NCBI GenBank assembly: GCA_019096065.1
Contig: JAGUCH010000006.1
Span: 4,360,001-4,424,000 of the forward strand
Direction: 5' to 3'
DNA: 64,000 nucleotides
Source of the DNA: Paracyclopina nana
Taxonomy: Eukaryota; Arthropoda; Copepoda; Cyclopoida; Cyclopettidae
The position numbers and the translations under genes are program-made. The notes under the pieces are model-generated. The model was not told the DNA's origin. It was given only the letters and a program-made list of their open reading frames with translations, and did no database searches. Shown here piece after piece: positions 1 through 12,900 of the stretch (position 1 is its first letter; every line of letters begins with the position of its first letter).

Positions 1-430
1 CTTGTCAGCATGCCTGGAGATGTCGATCAACTGCTGCAGTGGCTCCGGTGCTGCTTGTGTTTTGACTATTACATTCTTTGTTGGGCTTGGAATGGTTGGT
101 ATCGAAAACAATTAGTACCGAACTGAAATATGAGTGGTGAAGGTCGAAAACTAGTAGTTGCCACAAAACAGTCATTCCGGCCACGACCTCAGTACGGCGT
201 CTGCATGGCCTCACGAGGATGCATTTTTGGCTGCCATTTATGTTTATTTGTTGCTGTTATTATCACAATAAAATTTGCACTTAGTTATGTACACTCGAAA
301 TGGTTAATATAATATTTCATCTGCAACAATGCATTCATTGCTTAGAAGTCGAGGGTTCAGTCTCCGAGGAGGACGAACCAGTCAGCAGCTCATCCGGGAT
401 GCTCGTCCTTGGCAACAATACCTTCAAAAC
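1..430. other. Non-coding stretch at left edge
   Basis: No reading frame here looks coding. An AATAAA hexamer near 268 could be a poly(A) signal for a gene lying to the left of the window, but no matching coding exon can be recognised in the first 130 bases. Confidence 0.3.
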
Positions 431-945
431 CTTGGTCCAAACTTGTCTTTCCCGCATCCAAAACGGCCCGCTTCTTCGAGTTGATTTCAGCAGCGCCGAG
501 CTCGTAGTCCAAGGCTTGTCTTATTCGAATCCAAACTTGTCTTTCCCATAGTCGAAAATTGCCGGCTCCCGAGTCGATTTCGGCAGCGCAGCGCCGAGCT
601 CGTAGTCTCCAAGCCAAGCCTGAGTTTTTGCCAAAGTCCAAGGCCCCAGAGCCTGCCTTATTCGAATCCAAACTTGTCTTTCCCGTAGTCCAAAATGGCC
701 CACTTCTTCGAGTTGATTTCGGCAGCGTTGAGCTCGGCCCCTGATCGAGCTTGTCTTATTTGAATCCAAACTTGTCTTTCCGGTAGTCCAAAATCGCCGG
801 CTCCGAGTTGATTTCAGCAGCGCCGAGCCCGCGTACTCTTCAAGCCTGAGTTTTTGCCAAGTCCAAGCCCCCTGAGCTTGTCTAATTCGAATCCAAAATT
901 GGCCGGCTCCCGAGTCGATTTCGGCAGCGCCGAGCTCGTAGTGGC
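431..945. repeat. GC-rich degenerate minisatellite, unit about 95-135 bp
   Basis: The blocks ATCCAAACTTGTCTTTCC, TCGAGTTGATTTCGGCAGCG and GCCGAGCTCGTAGT recur four to five times in the same order. The first block starts near 435, 531, 665 and 763, and a truncated unit ends near 945. Units differ in length because some carry an extra segment (AAGCCTGAGTTTTTGCCAA). The open frames on both strands through this block follow from the repeat and are not evidence of a gene. The repeat is clear; any function is unknown. Confidence 0.8.
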
Positions 946-3900
946 CAAGGGGAAACGGAAATGGACAAAATTGTAAACAAAGTTCATGAGCAATTTTAAC
1001 TTTCATTTTTCAATCACGAATTGCTCTAAAGTAGTCCCAAGAATTGTAGAAAAAGAACTCTTCCGATCACTCTGACATCTGCAACTCCTTGTGCCAAAAC
1101 CCATTTGCAGAAGGATCATCAAAACCTAATATAAGGGGAAAAAATATATTTGTTGAAAACAAATACAAGTTTGAGACTACTTTAAGGAAATTAGGCTGAC
1201 ATTACTTTGCACATCAAATGTACTCAAAAGTGGTCTCACCATTATACTACTTTTCGATGCACTATCTTGGTAAACCTTGTCGGATCGAAAAGTAGTTCTT
1301 GTTTCGCGAAAAGCGATACAGCACGGGAAAATTTTTCCTGGTTGGGGGGCGTTGAAATGGAAAACTTTCTTCCCTTAGCCTTGGGGACCACCACCATCGT
1401 GCTAAAAATATTGCTGTTATTTCGTACTCAAGTGTGTAAAAACAGCCACAGCAGGTAGCATAAGCCACGAATTGCTGAAAGCCGAAAACGATTTTCTCGC
1501 CCCAAAAGGAGAAGCTGAGACTGCTGGGAAAAGGGAAGGAGTTTGCTTGAAATCAATAACAGGAAGTGACTCGAGTTTTCCAAAGAAGTAAGCTTCACGA
1601 CTGCCATAAGACTACTACATAAAAGGGGTTGTAAAAGTTAATAGTCATGTTTGTGCCCGGCTCCCGGGCTACCAATTATCCCTTTAGCGACTGAATAATA
1701 TGTAGGGCGTAAACCCCCTACCTTGAGGGAGGCTGATTTTTGACGTTTCTTCCACCAACTTGGAAGAATGACATCTCTGTAGGTTATTCCTTTTTTAGGG
1801 CTTGACATACGTTTTCCGCCCGCAGTGGCTCCATTTTCAGCTGTTTTGATACCACTACGTACATTTATACTTATTTTACTAAAGTCGATGGTGGTGGTCT
1901 CTTCTAGTATTTGATCCATAAACTTTCTCTTTTGCCAAGTTATGGTAAAACGATCAAAGATTGATCGAGGAAAAAAGTTTTTGATTTTTGATACTTTCAC
2001 CCCTTTAGCATAGGAGATTGGCATGTGGCCTACATTTAGAGTGGGACACTCTTCTCGTAATTTCCCATGCTCACATGGCACTTGACATTCCTTTCAACAA
2101 TGCAGCGGTATGTGAACATGAGGCCAAATGTCACTGAGGTACATCCTGCCCAAGCAGGGCCCAAAAAGTACCATAAAATGTCAATTCCCACTTCTCCGCG
2201 CCTTGCAAATTCGATTGACCAGCCATACATCTAATGTCTAGACAAAACGTTTTATGCCATCAAGATGAGATTTGATAGCAGCTCTCTCGCGTCCCATTCT
2301 CATCTAACAAAAATCGTTTTTCTTCTTGGGAACATCAAGATGATTCCCATTTGGACAAATGGGACCCTTTGAAGTTGTCCTACTATACGACTGCTATGTA
2401 TGCCACCACTGATATTCAATTTGCTCAACTGTACCCCCTTTGAAACTTCTACTGATTGGAAACCCAGATATACTTTATGCAGTGTTCTACTTATAGTGAA
2501 GCTTAGGCTGCTTACAGAAAGAAAGTCATGTAGTGATTAGATATATCTAGGCCTTAGGGTTGCATCTAGAATTAACCAGTGAAAGCAAGTTTGATGAAGT
2601 TTTAATCATTTTTTGTTATGCCACCATGAAATAAATGATTAGGGCCATTTTTGGCTCGAGACAGGTCCTGTAGGAAAGAAGACAGTGATAGAAATCGGCT
2701 GTTTTTTGACGTTGTTAGACACCAAAACATTGACTATAAATAATTGATACATCCCCAGATAAGGGCTTTTTACTACTTCAAAATACAAGGCACTAGACAA
2801 GGTGATGAAACGCACGCGGCTCAGCTTTTCGGCTTGAGTAAATTCAACCTCAGTAGGTGGCATTTCCTTGGAACCAGACGTTCTGATGCGTAAATGGGCA
2901 GTTGCATAGGAAATGCCAGAAATCTGTGAACGGTGTAAAATTACAAGCATTACGTCAAGAGGCAGTTGGCATCTCGGAAATGCCAAAGGAACAGCAATGC
3001 CGAAAATTACACCTATTGTACTAAATCATTGATTTTAAATCAAATAAAATGGAGCATAACAAATTGAAAAAGTTTGCCATACGCACACACAAACACATCT
3101 CTCATGTTTCAAGAAAAGAGCTGTATTATTATTTTGATGATAAAGGTAGCGAGGTAAGCAGTGTTAATTAAAACTGCTTGCGTTGTAGAAAACACACACG
3201 TCTCACCGCTTAATCGAACGTGTGTTGCTAGGAGAGCTTTGTCCTTGTCATTTGATCTGCATCTATTATAGTGTGTGTAAAATTAGGTCATAATTAACAA
3301 GGCACTCGCACTCAGCTGAAAGTATGCTAAAAAGTGGAGGGGTCCCTCTCACCCACTTACACAATATTTGCATCTGAAGATCCAGACATATCCAGACCAG
3401 ACTGGGCAAAAAGACCTGCAATTCCCAGACTTTTACCATAATGCATATGCAGTTGAAAACTTCAAGAGAATGGCGACTTCACGTGCAATTAATGCTTCTC
3501 AACTCCTTTGACCCATTCTACTGCATGCAATTAATGAGCACATTATTTTTCGTCAAATTCATGTGTGTGCTAAAAGCAGTAGTAGCTAGCAGCAGGAGCA
3601 GCAGTGCGGCATTTTTTAAAGCTTGTTCGACAATGAAAGGCAATGCGGCAAAAAAAGGAGCAAATGAGAGGTGGTGTATGAAAGCATTGTGCCAAAAACG
3701 ACTTCAAGGCCATTCTCTGGGGAGATAATCACAGCAGTTGCAGACAAATGGAAATTGACCATTCTGGAGTCAAGACGAGGCTTGTGTAGCTCATTAAGCT
3801 AAGGCAAGCTGACATTAGCAGCTGAAAATGCACAATTGCATGCATGGTTGGCAGCATGGCAGTCTATCTAACCCTCTAATTGACCCAAGACGCAGTACGT

Positions 3901-6796
3901 GTGTGTCTGCCTTTGAAAAATCATTCTTTTTGCGGTCTGACCAGCTGATTGATGATTGTCGCACTTTGAATCATCCACAAAATGATGGAACAGAAATACT
4001 GCTACATGAATTTATGGCTGGTTTTCTGAGGCTGCATCTGCCAAAGTGAATTCTTGCAATAATTACGAGCTAAGTTCAATGTTCTCCTACTCCAAAGTAT
4101 GCAGTCATCTGAGGCAAACGGAGGACGTTGACTTTTTGGAAGTGCAATAAAAGGCAACGACCTCTACTAGTGCAGCATACCAGCATGTTTTTTGTGTTCC
4201 ACGAAAAAGCATCAACCAGTGCAATAACCCCGCATTTTTCGGATATGATTTAGCCAAACTGGCTCGAGCCCGAACTTGTTGGCCAACAAAAAAGGCAGGA
4301 GGCCTCGTGCAAACGTACTATGACTTCACAGTGTGCCACTTCGCAACAAGGGCTGTAACATGAGCCTGAATAATGTACTTTTTTATAGAATGATAGATGA
4401 CTTTGGAGCCAGATCAATGCCTTGTAATTTTAGCACGAAAAAAACAGCCAAAGTTCGGGCGAAAGCAATTTTTTGCCATCTAGACATAGATCAGCGTCTT
4501 GCAACGAGCTCTTTGCAGTGTCTTTCACGGTTCATATAGAGCATTCAATTAAGGCCCCTTTCATAACTCAAGCCATATTTCATTCATTTACTTTTCTTTA
4601 ACTTTTGGCTTTTTGCTGCCGCCCTCCTAAAGTCAATCCATTTTTTGCCTTTTGCCAGAAGATAATAGGAGATGTAGTAGAACTTGCAACTACAGACTTT
4701 TTACTGGCCAGCATGTATATTGACCAAAAATATCTGGTGCCACTTCTTTCTGTATCAAGTGTCACAACAATAAAAAATGCTTTGACAAAATGTCGTATGA
4801 AAAATGATACCAAGTCTCAACAGATGGGCAGAAATGTAACGAAGTCCCTTTTATTATCGCAGTCCAATCCCACATTTTTAAGTCGAAAAGAATGTAGGCG
4901 CTCTCCCAGTTCATAAATTAATTTTGGTCTCCAGATCGCCATAAATCACTGCAAAGTTGACACTTCAAGCCAGATGCATCGTCGTCGGTGTGGTGGGGTC
5001 ATTCACATTTACTTTTTACAAGCTCTTCTCCAATTTACAAAGAAAACATTTCGGACAGCCAATAGACATACTAACAGATCTGCTGAGAGGAATGGTGGTG
5101 ATTTTTTTAAATTTTGCGCACAATATTCAGCCCAGAAAAAAACTGCTTTTCTTGTACCCTATGAAGAAACAGACTTGACTGGTCAATTTGGAGTACATTG
5201 ACCTTTTATGGATGCTCTTCAGGAGCTTACAGCCAGCAATTTTTTTACCTTGGATTATTGTGGTGCTGATTTGGTATAAAAACGGTTGCCATGCTCTCAA
5301 TATCAAAATCCCTGCTATTGCTCTTGGTCAATCTGATTGAAATTGCAGAATATGTTGGTCAGTGGAGTGGCTAACTGGATTTCATGCTAAATATTCAATT
5401 TGGTTCAAATATCCGTCGTCCATGCAAAACACGTGGGCAAAATATCAAGTATTTTGAAGGTAAAACCAGGTGGCATGGATCATCAGCCACTTAAGGGAGA
5501 TTACCAGCAGTAATAAATGGATTTTACTGTTCTCGAAGAGATGTCATTCCTAACAGACTGCAACTAATGTGTATTATATACTACTGCTTATACCTATGGA
5601 CCTATAAAATGAAATCCTCTTGAAACCTCAGAGCAAAACAACAGATGCTGGGTATTTTTCGTTTTAGTGCTTTGAAGAGAAAAGACTACTTAAACGTCTC
5701 ATTCATGTGACCAGAGTGCTTTTTAGAAAGGCCACAAAAAAGTCCCAAGAGAAGGTAAAATTGGATAACTATTCAGTTATTGAAATCTTTGTATGATCTA
5801 ATCTTACCGGAATCGCTAGAAATGTTTATAAGTACTATTTTTCAGCGAATCTAGTACATTTCTAGGAGATCTTACAAGTTGAACTGTTTCTCTCCATAGA
5901 AGTTCGCTTTTAAAGAAGTCTTCTTTTGCGCTGGTTATGGGGCAATTTTTCCCCTTTCCGTGAGTCATTTACACTGCATTTTCTGAAGGAATATTTGCGG
6001 GTACATGAACGGGACATTTCCATGTGACATCAAAGGTAGCTTCAACGTCATAACTATCGAAATGACGTCAGCAGCTGTAGTGTAAGTAGTACGTGTTTGC
6101 GAAGCACACTTGTTCTGTTTATGAACAACGACAAAAGATGATGACGGACTTCCACTGAACTAAAATGTCATAATTACTGTCTTTTTTCCCAGCAGCTGCT
6201 CTAATTTACAAGTCTCATTTGAATGTGTCATGACCCAGCTAGCTTGTATTGATTGTAGTATCTAGCAGCATTGTTCACTTTGAATTGCTACCACAATTTG
6301 GGGCAACTTTTAAAAGCTTCAGTAATAATGCATGCATGCTACCCAAGCCTGTGGTATGTATATGTTCTATAAGTAAAATGCATGCTAATTTTGTAATATG
6401 CCACTTTTAATGTTTGCTTATTTGTGAACATTGTAGCATAGAATAGATCCCCAAACGCAGAGTTGCCCTATTTTAATTAGGTTCATTAATTCACACGTGC
6501 AGAAATAAGGTATATGCATGTAAGGAATACTGTTTTATATATCATGGCTATAGTACATTCATACGTACTTTGTCATAAACTAAGTATTCTACGTAGTGGA
6601 CTCCTTACTATCGGAATTCGATTTGTGTAACTGGACTTTGCTTACTAATTGGCCAAACTCTTTAATGAAAGGTGAGCCCTCAAAGCTTCGAATGGATGAG
6701 TGTTTTCACGCATTGAGGTCACACGTGTTAATATTACCTTTCAAAGCAAACGCGCAAGCAGCCGAGGGAGCATTGTTCCAACACTGAAGTTGTCAA
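946..6796. other. Gene-free stretch
   Basis: About 5.9 kb of AT-rich DNA without a supportable gene. The longest open frame is a 147-codon minus-strand ORF at 1638-2081. It overlaps a second open frame (2036-2230) and shows no family motif, so it was not called. A small inverted repeat lies at 1246-1296. I see no RNA gene. Confidence 0.5.
1246..1296. repeat. 13-bp inverted repeat
   Basis: ACTACTTTTCGAT at 1246-1258 is matched by its exact reverse complement at 1284-1296, with a 25-bp spacer. It could be a hairpin or the ends of a very small foldback element. No target duplication is evident. Confidence 0.5.
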
Positions 6797-6799
6797 TTA

Positions 6800-6990
6800 C
6801 GGCTTAGTCTTTCGCAAGTTTTGCATAGTCACGCTATTTAAATAGCTCATAACATAAAACGTATTTAAATAGCAGCTATTTAAATACATTCAGAGGCTAT
6901 TTAAATACATCCAGAGGCTATTTAAATACATTTTATGCTATGAGCTATTTAAATAGCGTGACTATGCAAAACTTACGAAAGACTAAGCCG
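6800..6990. mobile_element. 191-bp foldback MITE with TTA target duplication
   Basis: The two halves form a near-perfect inverted repeat of about 73 bp per arm, with roughly three mismatches. The left arm begins CGGCTTAGTCTTTCG and the right arm ends CGAAAGACTAAGCCG. A direct TTA flanks both ends (6797-6799 and 6991-6993). The centre has three short tandem units containing CTATTTAAATACAT. There is no coding capacity. A 3-bp TTA duplication is known for PIF/Harbinger-derived Tourist-like MITEs, so that superfamily is the likely source; this is inference because no transposase copy is present. Confidence 0.82.
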
Positions 6991-8319
6991 TTACGCTACC
7001 TAGTAAGAGGGAAAACGAATGGGAGACGGCCAGAAAGCATCAACAATGCGTTGCAATTTAAAAATATGCATAACTGCCCTATTTTGACACTCTCCTATGA
7101 CAACGAGCTGCAAATAAGATTTCTAGTCGAACGAGAGCTGGATCGATCTAAAAAAAGCTTCGTAGTCATTGTTTTGGCTAACAAGAGGAGAAGAGAAATG
7201 GTTTTCGTTAAACACCAGATCAGCGTTAATTTCAGCACTCTCATTTTCCGCTAGTTCATCCTCCAATTCAAGTGTTAAGTGCTGCGTCATTGTTGTGCGC
7301 TCCCAGTTGAAAATGCCAGCAAATTGTTTTAGGTGATCCGGGATGTATCCACGTGTTGGTAATGATGCTCCATGCTGAGATTTGGCGAGACAAGAAAAAT
7401 TGCTCTCTTTTTGATGTCAAGATCCCTTTGTTTGCCTTTCCCAGAGAAATTCTCTAAGATATGATGAATCAAAGCAATTGGTATCTAATGTCTCGTTTGT
7501 TTTGTTAAATGAATGCATGGAGCTCGCAGCGCACACCGATTAGATAAAGCTGCTTTTAAAAAGCCATCAAAACTCTGTGAATCCATCAAAGTGACAGGGT
7601 GTTTTTTTCCACTGCTAAACGCATATGACAAGCCTCATGAATTCTGTAAAGCACATGCCTCGCATTCATTTTTGTCACATTGAAGTCAAGCAAAATGATG
7701 TCAACTGGCCTGTCTCGTAAATTAATGTGGCAACTTTGGGAAACGCGCTTGCTGCTCTCCGATTGAGTTGGTTATCATCGTCAACCCAAGGCGCTCTTCT
7801 TTTCATATTCTAATGACTCCTTTTGATCGCTTTTCCTTCCCCCAAAAGGAGACGAGGAGGATGAAGAAGCTGCAGCAGTAGCTCGCATCGAGGCGTGATT
7901 AGAAAGCCCTCGCGTGTGTCACCAAATAATGCACACTCGCTGCTGCTACTTTGAAGACAAGTTTCCAAGATAGTTGAACAATAGCCAAGAATGACTGAAT
8001 GCCTGAGTCATTTGCTTGCTTTCTGCTCCTCACTCATTTGCCAATGGCCTCGAAAACATTCCACATTTATGAGTGGACCGTTAAAGTCTATGTTGACTCA
8101 GATTTAAGGATCATTGAGACCGTCGTCGCCCTTCATGACAATGAATGAGCGTCACTTTTTTATGCCGCGCGAGTCGCACGCGATAAGAAGGGAAAAATCG
8201 CTGTTTGCCATTTCGCAGCCTGCACTTCATGCTAAGGCATTTCCGCTGCACTCCATTTGCATAGTCTGACCCTCGAAAGGAGAAATAATGGTCAGCAAAG
8301 TCTGAGACATCCTTTCTGG

Positions 8320-8856
8320 TCAGCGTAAAAGTCATGCGTAAATCCACCGCGCGTGAGGAAAGTAGCGCGCTGTCAAACCATCAAAACAAAGCAGTGCAAC
8401 TTTAACTGGTCGCAAACTCGACATTCTGCCCCGCCAAAATTCCGACCAAAAGGGATTTCCAGCCTCTGGAAGGGTTATGGAAGTGGTTGGAAGGTCACTG
8501 TTGCCTCGGTGCCGTCGCGTTGCGAAAGTCTGACGTTCTTCGACGACGCGGAGCAATCGCTTTGGTCTGTTGGTGTGCAAGTGTGTCAGTAGTGGCGGAA
8601 TGGCAAGGGCGCTTGCTTCTTCCTTCGGGACGGAGTCGGCCTAGCATTAGTCGTTGTGTGACTCGGATCATCGAGACTTGGAGAGAAATATCATGACCGA
8701 CCGCCGAACACGGACACATCTCAGTCCACTTGGGACATAGCGCCGTGCGACAATACATACGAAAACGCTACGCGGCGACGATCAGCTCGCAAGCTCTTCT
8801 TCGACTCAGTGACAGCTAGCGGCAGTGAAAAGAAGAAAACAACAAAAACAATTAGT

Positions 8857-8887
<31 letters not shown>

Positions 8888-9030
8888 CATTTGCCATCAA
8901 AAAACTATAATGTAGTTGTGGAGGAAGGTGAGAACGGATTTGATATACAATCAATATTGCGCGAGATTTTGTGCAAGCTAGCCTGCGCGCATTCTGTAGC
9001 CAGCTGCAACGGCGGTGAGATCATCATCAT
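8320..9030 (+). promoter_or_regulatory. Candidate promoter / non-coding first exon of the Pim-like gene
   Basis: A locally CpG-rich stretch about 1-1.5 kb upstream of the first coding exon, with two plausible splice donors. The short open frames on both strands overlap one another and share no family motif. The assignment rests on position and composition only. Confidence 0.22.
8858..8884. repeat. (CAG)9 microsatellite
   Basis: Nine perfect CAG units, followed by CAT. They lie in the candidate 5' region of the kinase gene and not in a supported coding frame. Confidence 0.9.
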
Positions 9031-9921
9031 ATGAAGTTGGCAGGTAGTTTCGTATACTATGTGCTCTTTGAGTTTGTTGTGCTTTGAGGTTGTTGAACCC
9101 TCTTCTTCAGCACTGTTGGCACCAATGGCAGCAGCCACCGGCCTTGCCTCAAGGAGTGGCACATCAGCACTGGTGCAAACAAAAACGGGTCAAAGTCGCG
9201 ATGATTGCTGCAAGAGAGCAATAAGCGGTGACATTTCAAAATCAGCTCACTCTTTTTTCGAGTCGTTCCATCCTCAAGCAGAGTAAGCCGGGTAAACATT
9301 TGACGAATTGATGCCATATGGCAAGAAAATCGCGTAACAGCCATATAAAGAAGTAGGTCACTACAGTAGTAGCTTCACTTTTTCATCATATCATCCGGAT
9401 TTGGATGGCATTTTTCCACATTCAGCTCATCAAAGAAAGGATTCTGCAGCCCTTTGGTAGAGCTCATGAGCATAGAGAAAGTTTCCAGCACTAGATCTTG
9501 ATTATGATTTGGGTGGACACAAACTCAATTACTTCATGAGATGACAAGTGCTTGCACAATGCAATGCAGCTTTGAGAAACAAAAAATGCTCCTTCGCCAA
9601 CTGAAAGGGAGTTGATTGCAAAGAGAATACTGTGGTGAGAGACAATTTGGCAGATCTTTTGTGGAAAAAAGTAGAGGCCAGCCAGCTTGCATGCAAGGGA
9701 TTAAAATGCCAGCGTAGCTGTAATTTAGAGCTGGGCTTCCCACTGTGAAATTGCTCGAAAGAAGAGCCTACATTACTACTACGTAGGAGAATCAATAAGC
9801 TAGAATTCCTGCCATCAATTTATAGCGTAGCGTTTAATCTCCTCTCATCTCGGCTACGCGCGTTTTCATCATAAGTTAGTGAGGTCATTTCTCAGCAGGG
9901 AAACTTCTTTTTGCAGCTATC

Positions 9922-12900
9922 ATGATGAGCATTTGCCGCCATTTCACATCGGACATCGGGCCAGACCTCGAGCCCATCATGAGCGGCCACCAAAGGGAGC
10001 CCTTTGAGCGGGCCTACAGAATGGGGCCTCTTTTGGGCCGTGGGGGTTTCGGCACCGTCTACGCCGGCGAGAGAACAAATGATTTGCTCCCCGTGGCCAT
10101 CAAGGTCATTAAAAAGGCCAAAATCACCCAATGGTGTCAGGTAAGGAAAAAGTTCAGTGCGCGCTAACAACCAAAAAATGAATGAGCCACCACTTTTTGC
10201 AAAGCAAACAACAGGAAACGAAATATCTCACAGAGAACTCGCTTGAGCTCATATCTTGGTGGAAAATCCTTCATTCTAGTCTACTTCAAATTGTTCGGCA
10301 GTTGAAGATGCTCAAGTAATGAAGGCGATTTTACTTTCCCGCCGCACAGAGTAAAATCATTTGTAGGAAACAAGCTGTTATGTTTGTGTACGCCGCTGAT
10401 TCCTAAGAAAATGTTGACAATGCATTAGGCCACCTACTTTAGGCGAAAACTGCATATATTTCTTTTTTCACTAAATGTACAGGGTGCAGCGCCGAAAATG
10501 CAACCGTGCTACAGCCAATTCGGCCGGTTTATTTACTACTTCAGAGCAGCCCGCTGTGTGCAGTTTCGGAGCTTCATACTGTAGTTTACTACAGTGGCGG
10601 ATTTCCATGGTGTAAAAAGAGAAAGCTCTTCTCGCGCGGGTGGCTTTGGTAGTCGTAGAAAAAGGTCGTTGGCCTTGGAGGTGCAAGGCCATCAAGGCCG
10701 CCATAAATATGATCAGAAAAAAGACCTGTTTTTCGGTTCATGATCCAAGGACACCGAATGCTAATCTTGTTCGCCTCTACCACCAAAAGCTAGTCTTCTA
10801 ATAATAACTTTCTCCAACCTCCTAAAGCCATAACTTCGTTTGCAAGGCTGTTGTGAACCAGCTTCCAAGCAAGATGTTTGGCCACGTAAGAAAAAGGACA
10901 GGCAACATGTCCTTCTTTTTCTGGTTCCAACAAGTGCAACGTTTTCTAAAGTCTGCCATTATTGACGACCTTTTTTTAGAAAGCTTGTTAGAAGAGTGTC
11001 AAACAGTTAATAGGGGAGAAAAGCTCTAGTTATGACACGCCTCGGTCAAACAAGTCAAAGTAGAAGTGCAAGTGTCCACTGCTTCTTACAAAAGCACATT
11101 CCTCCACTCATAAGCAAGCAGCCTTGCATAACAACATCTTTTTTTTTGTTAACTCGACTTCAATGTGTACTGTTATTATTACTATTACGTCAGCAAGGGC
11201 GAGGAGTAAAATGATTGTTCTTCCCAGGCCACAAAAGCACTGAGCAACAACTGATAATTGTTCTCTGCATTTTTCCTCCTTATATAGACACAAACGTCAT
11301 CTCGTTGCTAGGAATTTTGCACGCAAGTTATAACAAAGCAAATAAACAATTTGCGCAGCTCACTAGAGATAAGCCATCGTGTAAGCAGAATGCGAGAAAA
11401 CGAGTCTGTTAATGGGCCATCATCACGCCCCTTTCTTTCGGCTTTCCCCGCCCACTCACATACTTTCGCTAAAATGACTTTGTGCATGACTTGTGTGTTT
11501 TTGATGAGACAAATCTCTTTATTGTGTTGCAGGCCGACAACAAAATAGTTCCTCTGGAGATTTGCCTGTTGAGGAAAGTCTCCGATGTGGCGGGAGTTGT
11601 GCGACTTTTGGACTTTTACGAAATGCCAGATTCGTATGTGCTTATCCTTGAGAGACCAATAGGCTCTAAGGATTTGTTTGACTTTATCAACGATTATAGC
11701 TTCCTTGACGAGAATTTGGCCCGTGATTTTCTCAGACAAGTTGTGGACGCCGTTTTGGCTTGTCACCAGCGCGGCGTTATCCATCGAGACATCAAAGATG
11801 AAAACCTTTTAGTGACAATTTCTCGTCACTCAAAGCCCACAGTCCAACTTATCGATTTTGGGTCAGGAGCCCACATCAGAAACGACTTTTACATCGATTT
11901 TGATGGTAAGTTGATTGCGCAAATTACCCATCATGGAAAAACTTGTAAAAATAGGACGAAAGCAGTACATAAAAAATATTAGAAATGTTAGGATTTTCCC
12001 ACCATGGAGAGTGTGTAGTATAGCTGCACGTGTGAAAGTAAGCAATGAATGCTGCTTTCGTATGACGCAAAAAGGCATCGATTTTAGTCTGGGGCCTCAA
12101 TGACGTCAACCAAGGGCGCCTTTCTCTTCCTAGAAATCCGCTAAAAAGTAATCGATTCCCTATTACGTAGTAGGCCTGGTGATGAATGAGTTAAGGTTGA
12201 GCAAACTATTCAATTACAATGTTAGTGTTAGCCACGTCACTGCCTCGTATTTTTTAAGAGAGCTTTTCCTCTATATTGCTTAAATGTACACACCAACCTC
12301 CACGAGAACTCAAAATAGAAGAAAGAAACCGATGCAAAACTGGCCTTTCTTTTTCCAAGGTCGTACTGCTTGAAAATGCATTTTGGTTTGCTGCACACGT
12401 GAAGCTAGGAGGAGAAGGTGCATTTTAGCTGCTATATCGCTGCTGCTCCTAGTTCCTATGCAGCTGTGAGTGCAAGCAGCTCCGAAATTGGCCAAGTAGG
12501 GTTGTGCATGCAATCAATGCAGTTTTTGGCCTTGAAGGCCTCCTAAACCTCGTGCAGCCGCACGTTGCTCCTTACATCAAGATTTTCAGCTGTTCAGTGC
12601 TGCTAGCTGCTTCTAGTAGTACACGTAGTATCAGAGAGGATATACCACCAGCTGGGAGGGAACTTTTTCCCAGCTCCCCTGATTTTTGGGACCAAACTTT
12701 GAAGTCAGCCTAGATAGAGCTTAGCTCGTTTAGCGAGCAAACAGCCTTTGAATACCAATGATTATGATCGCGGTCAGCAGCCCCCAAACCAAAAAGGAGG
12801 CATGGCTGCCTTTTGTGGCCTATAAAACTTAGAGCTTGGCAAGATTTCCCTCGTGGCGAATTTCGCAACACACAATTATGCCCGAATACATTTACGACGC

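Larger units (their letters stand above)
6994..9916. other. Upstream region of the kinase gene, no coding exon recognised
   Basis: This is the DNA 5' of the Pim-like gene. From about 8320 to 9030 it is richer in GC and CpG and holds a (CAG)9 run. The donor-like strings GGAAG/GTGAGA (near 8927) and GGCG/GTGAGA (near 9013) could end a non-coding first exon. The sequence just before the first coding exon (TTTTTGCAG at 9908-9916) looks like a splice acceptor, so an untranslated upstream exon is likely. Transcript data would be needed to place it. Confidence 0.35.

Noticed and set aside
1..300. Possible C-terminal exon of a gene left of the window
   Set aside because: Short open frames and an AATAAA are present, but no motif or splice acceptor supports a coding exon.
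1638..2230. Two overlapping minus-strand open frames (147 and 64 codons)
   Set aside because: No recognisable motif, no clear splice structure, and the two frames compete for the same DNA. Not enough to call a gene or a transposon remnant.
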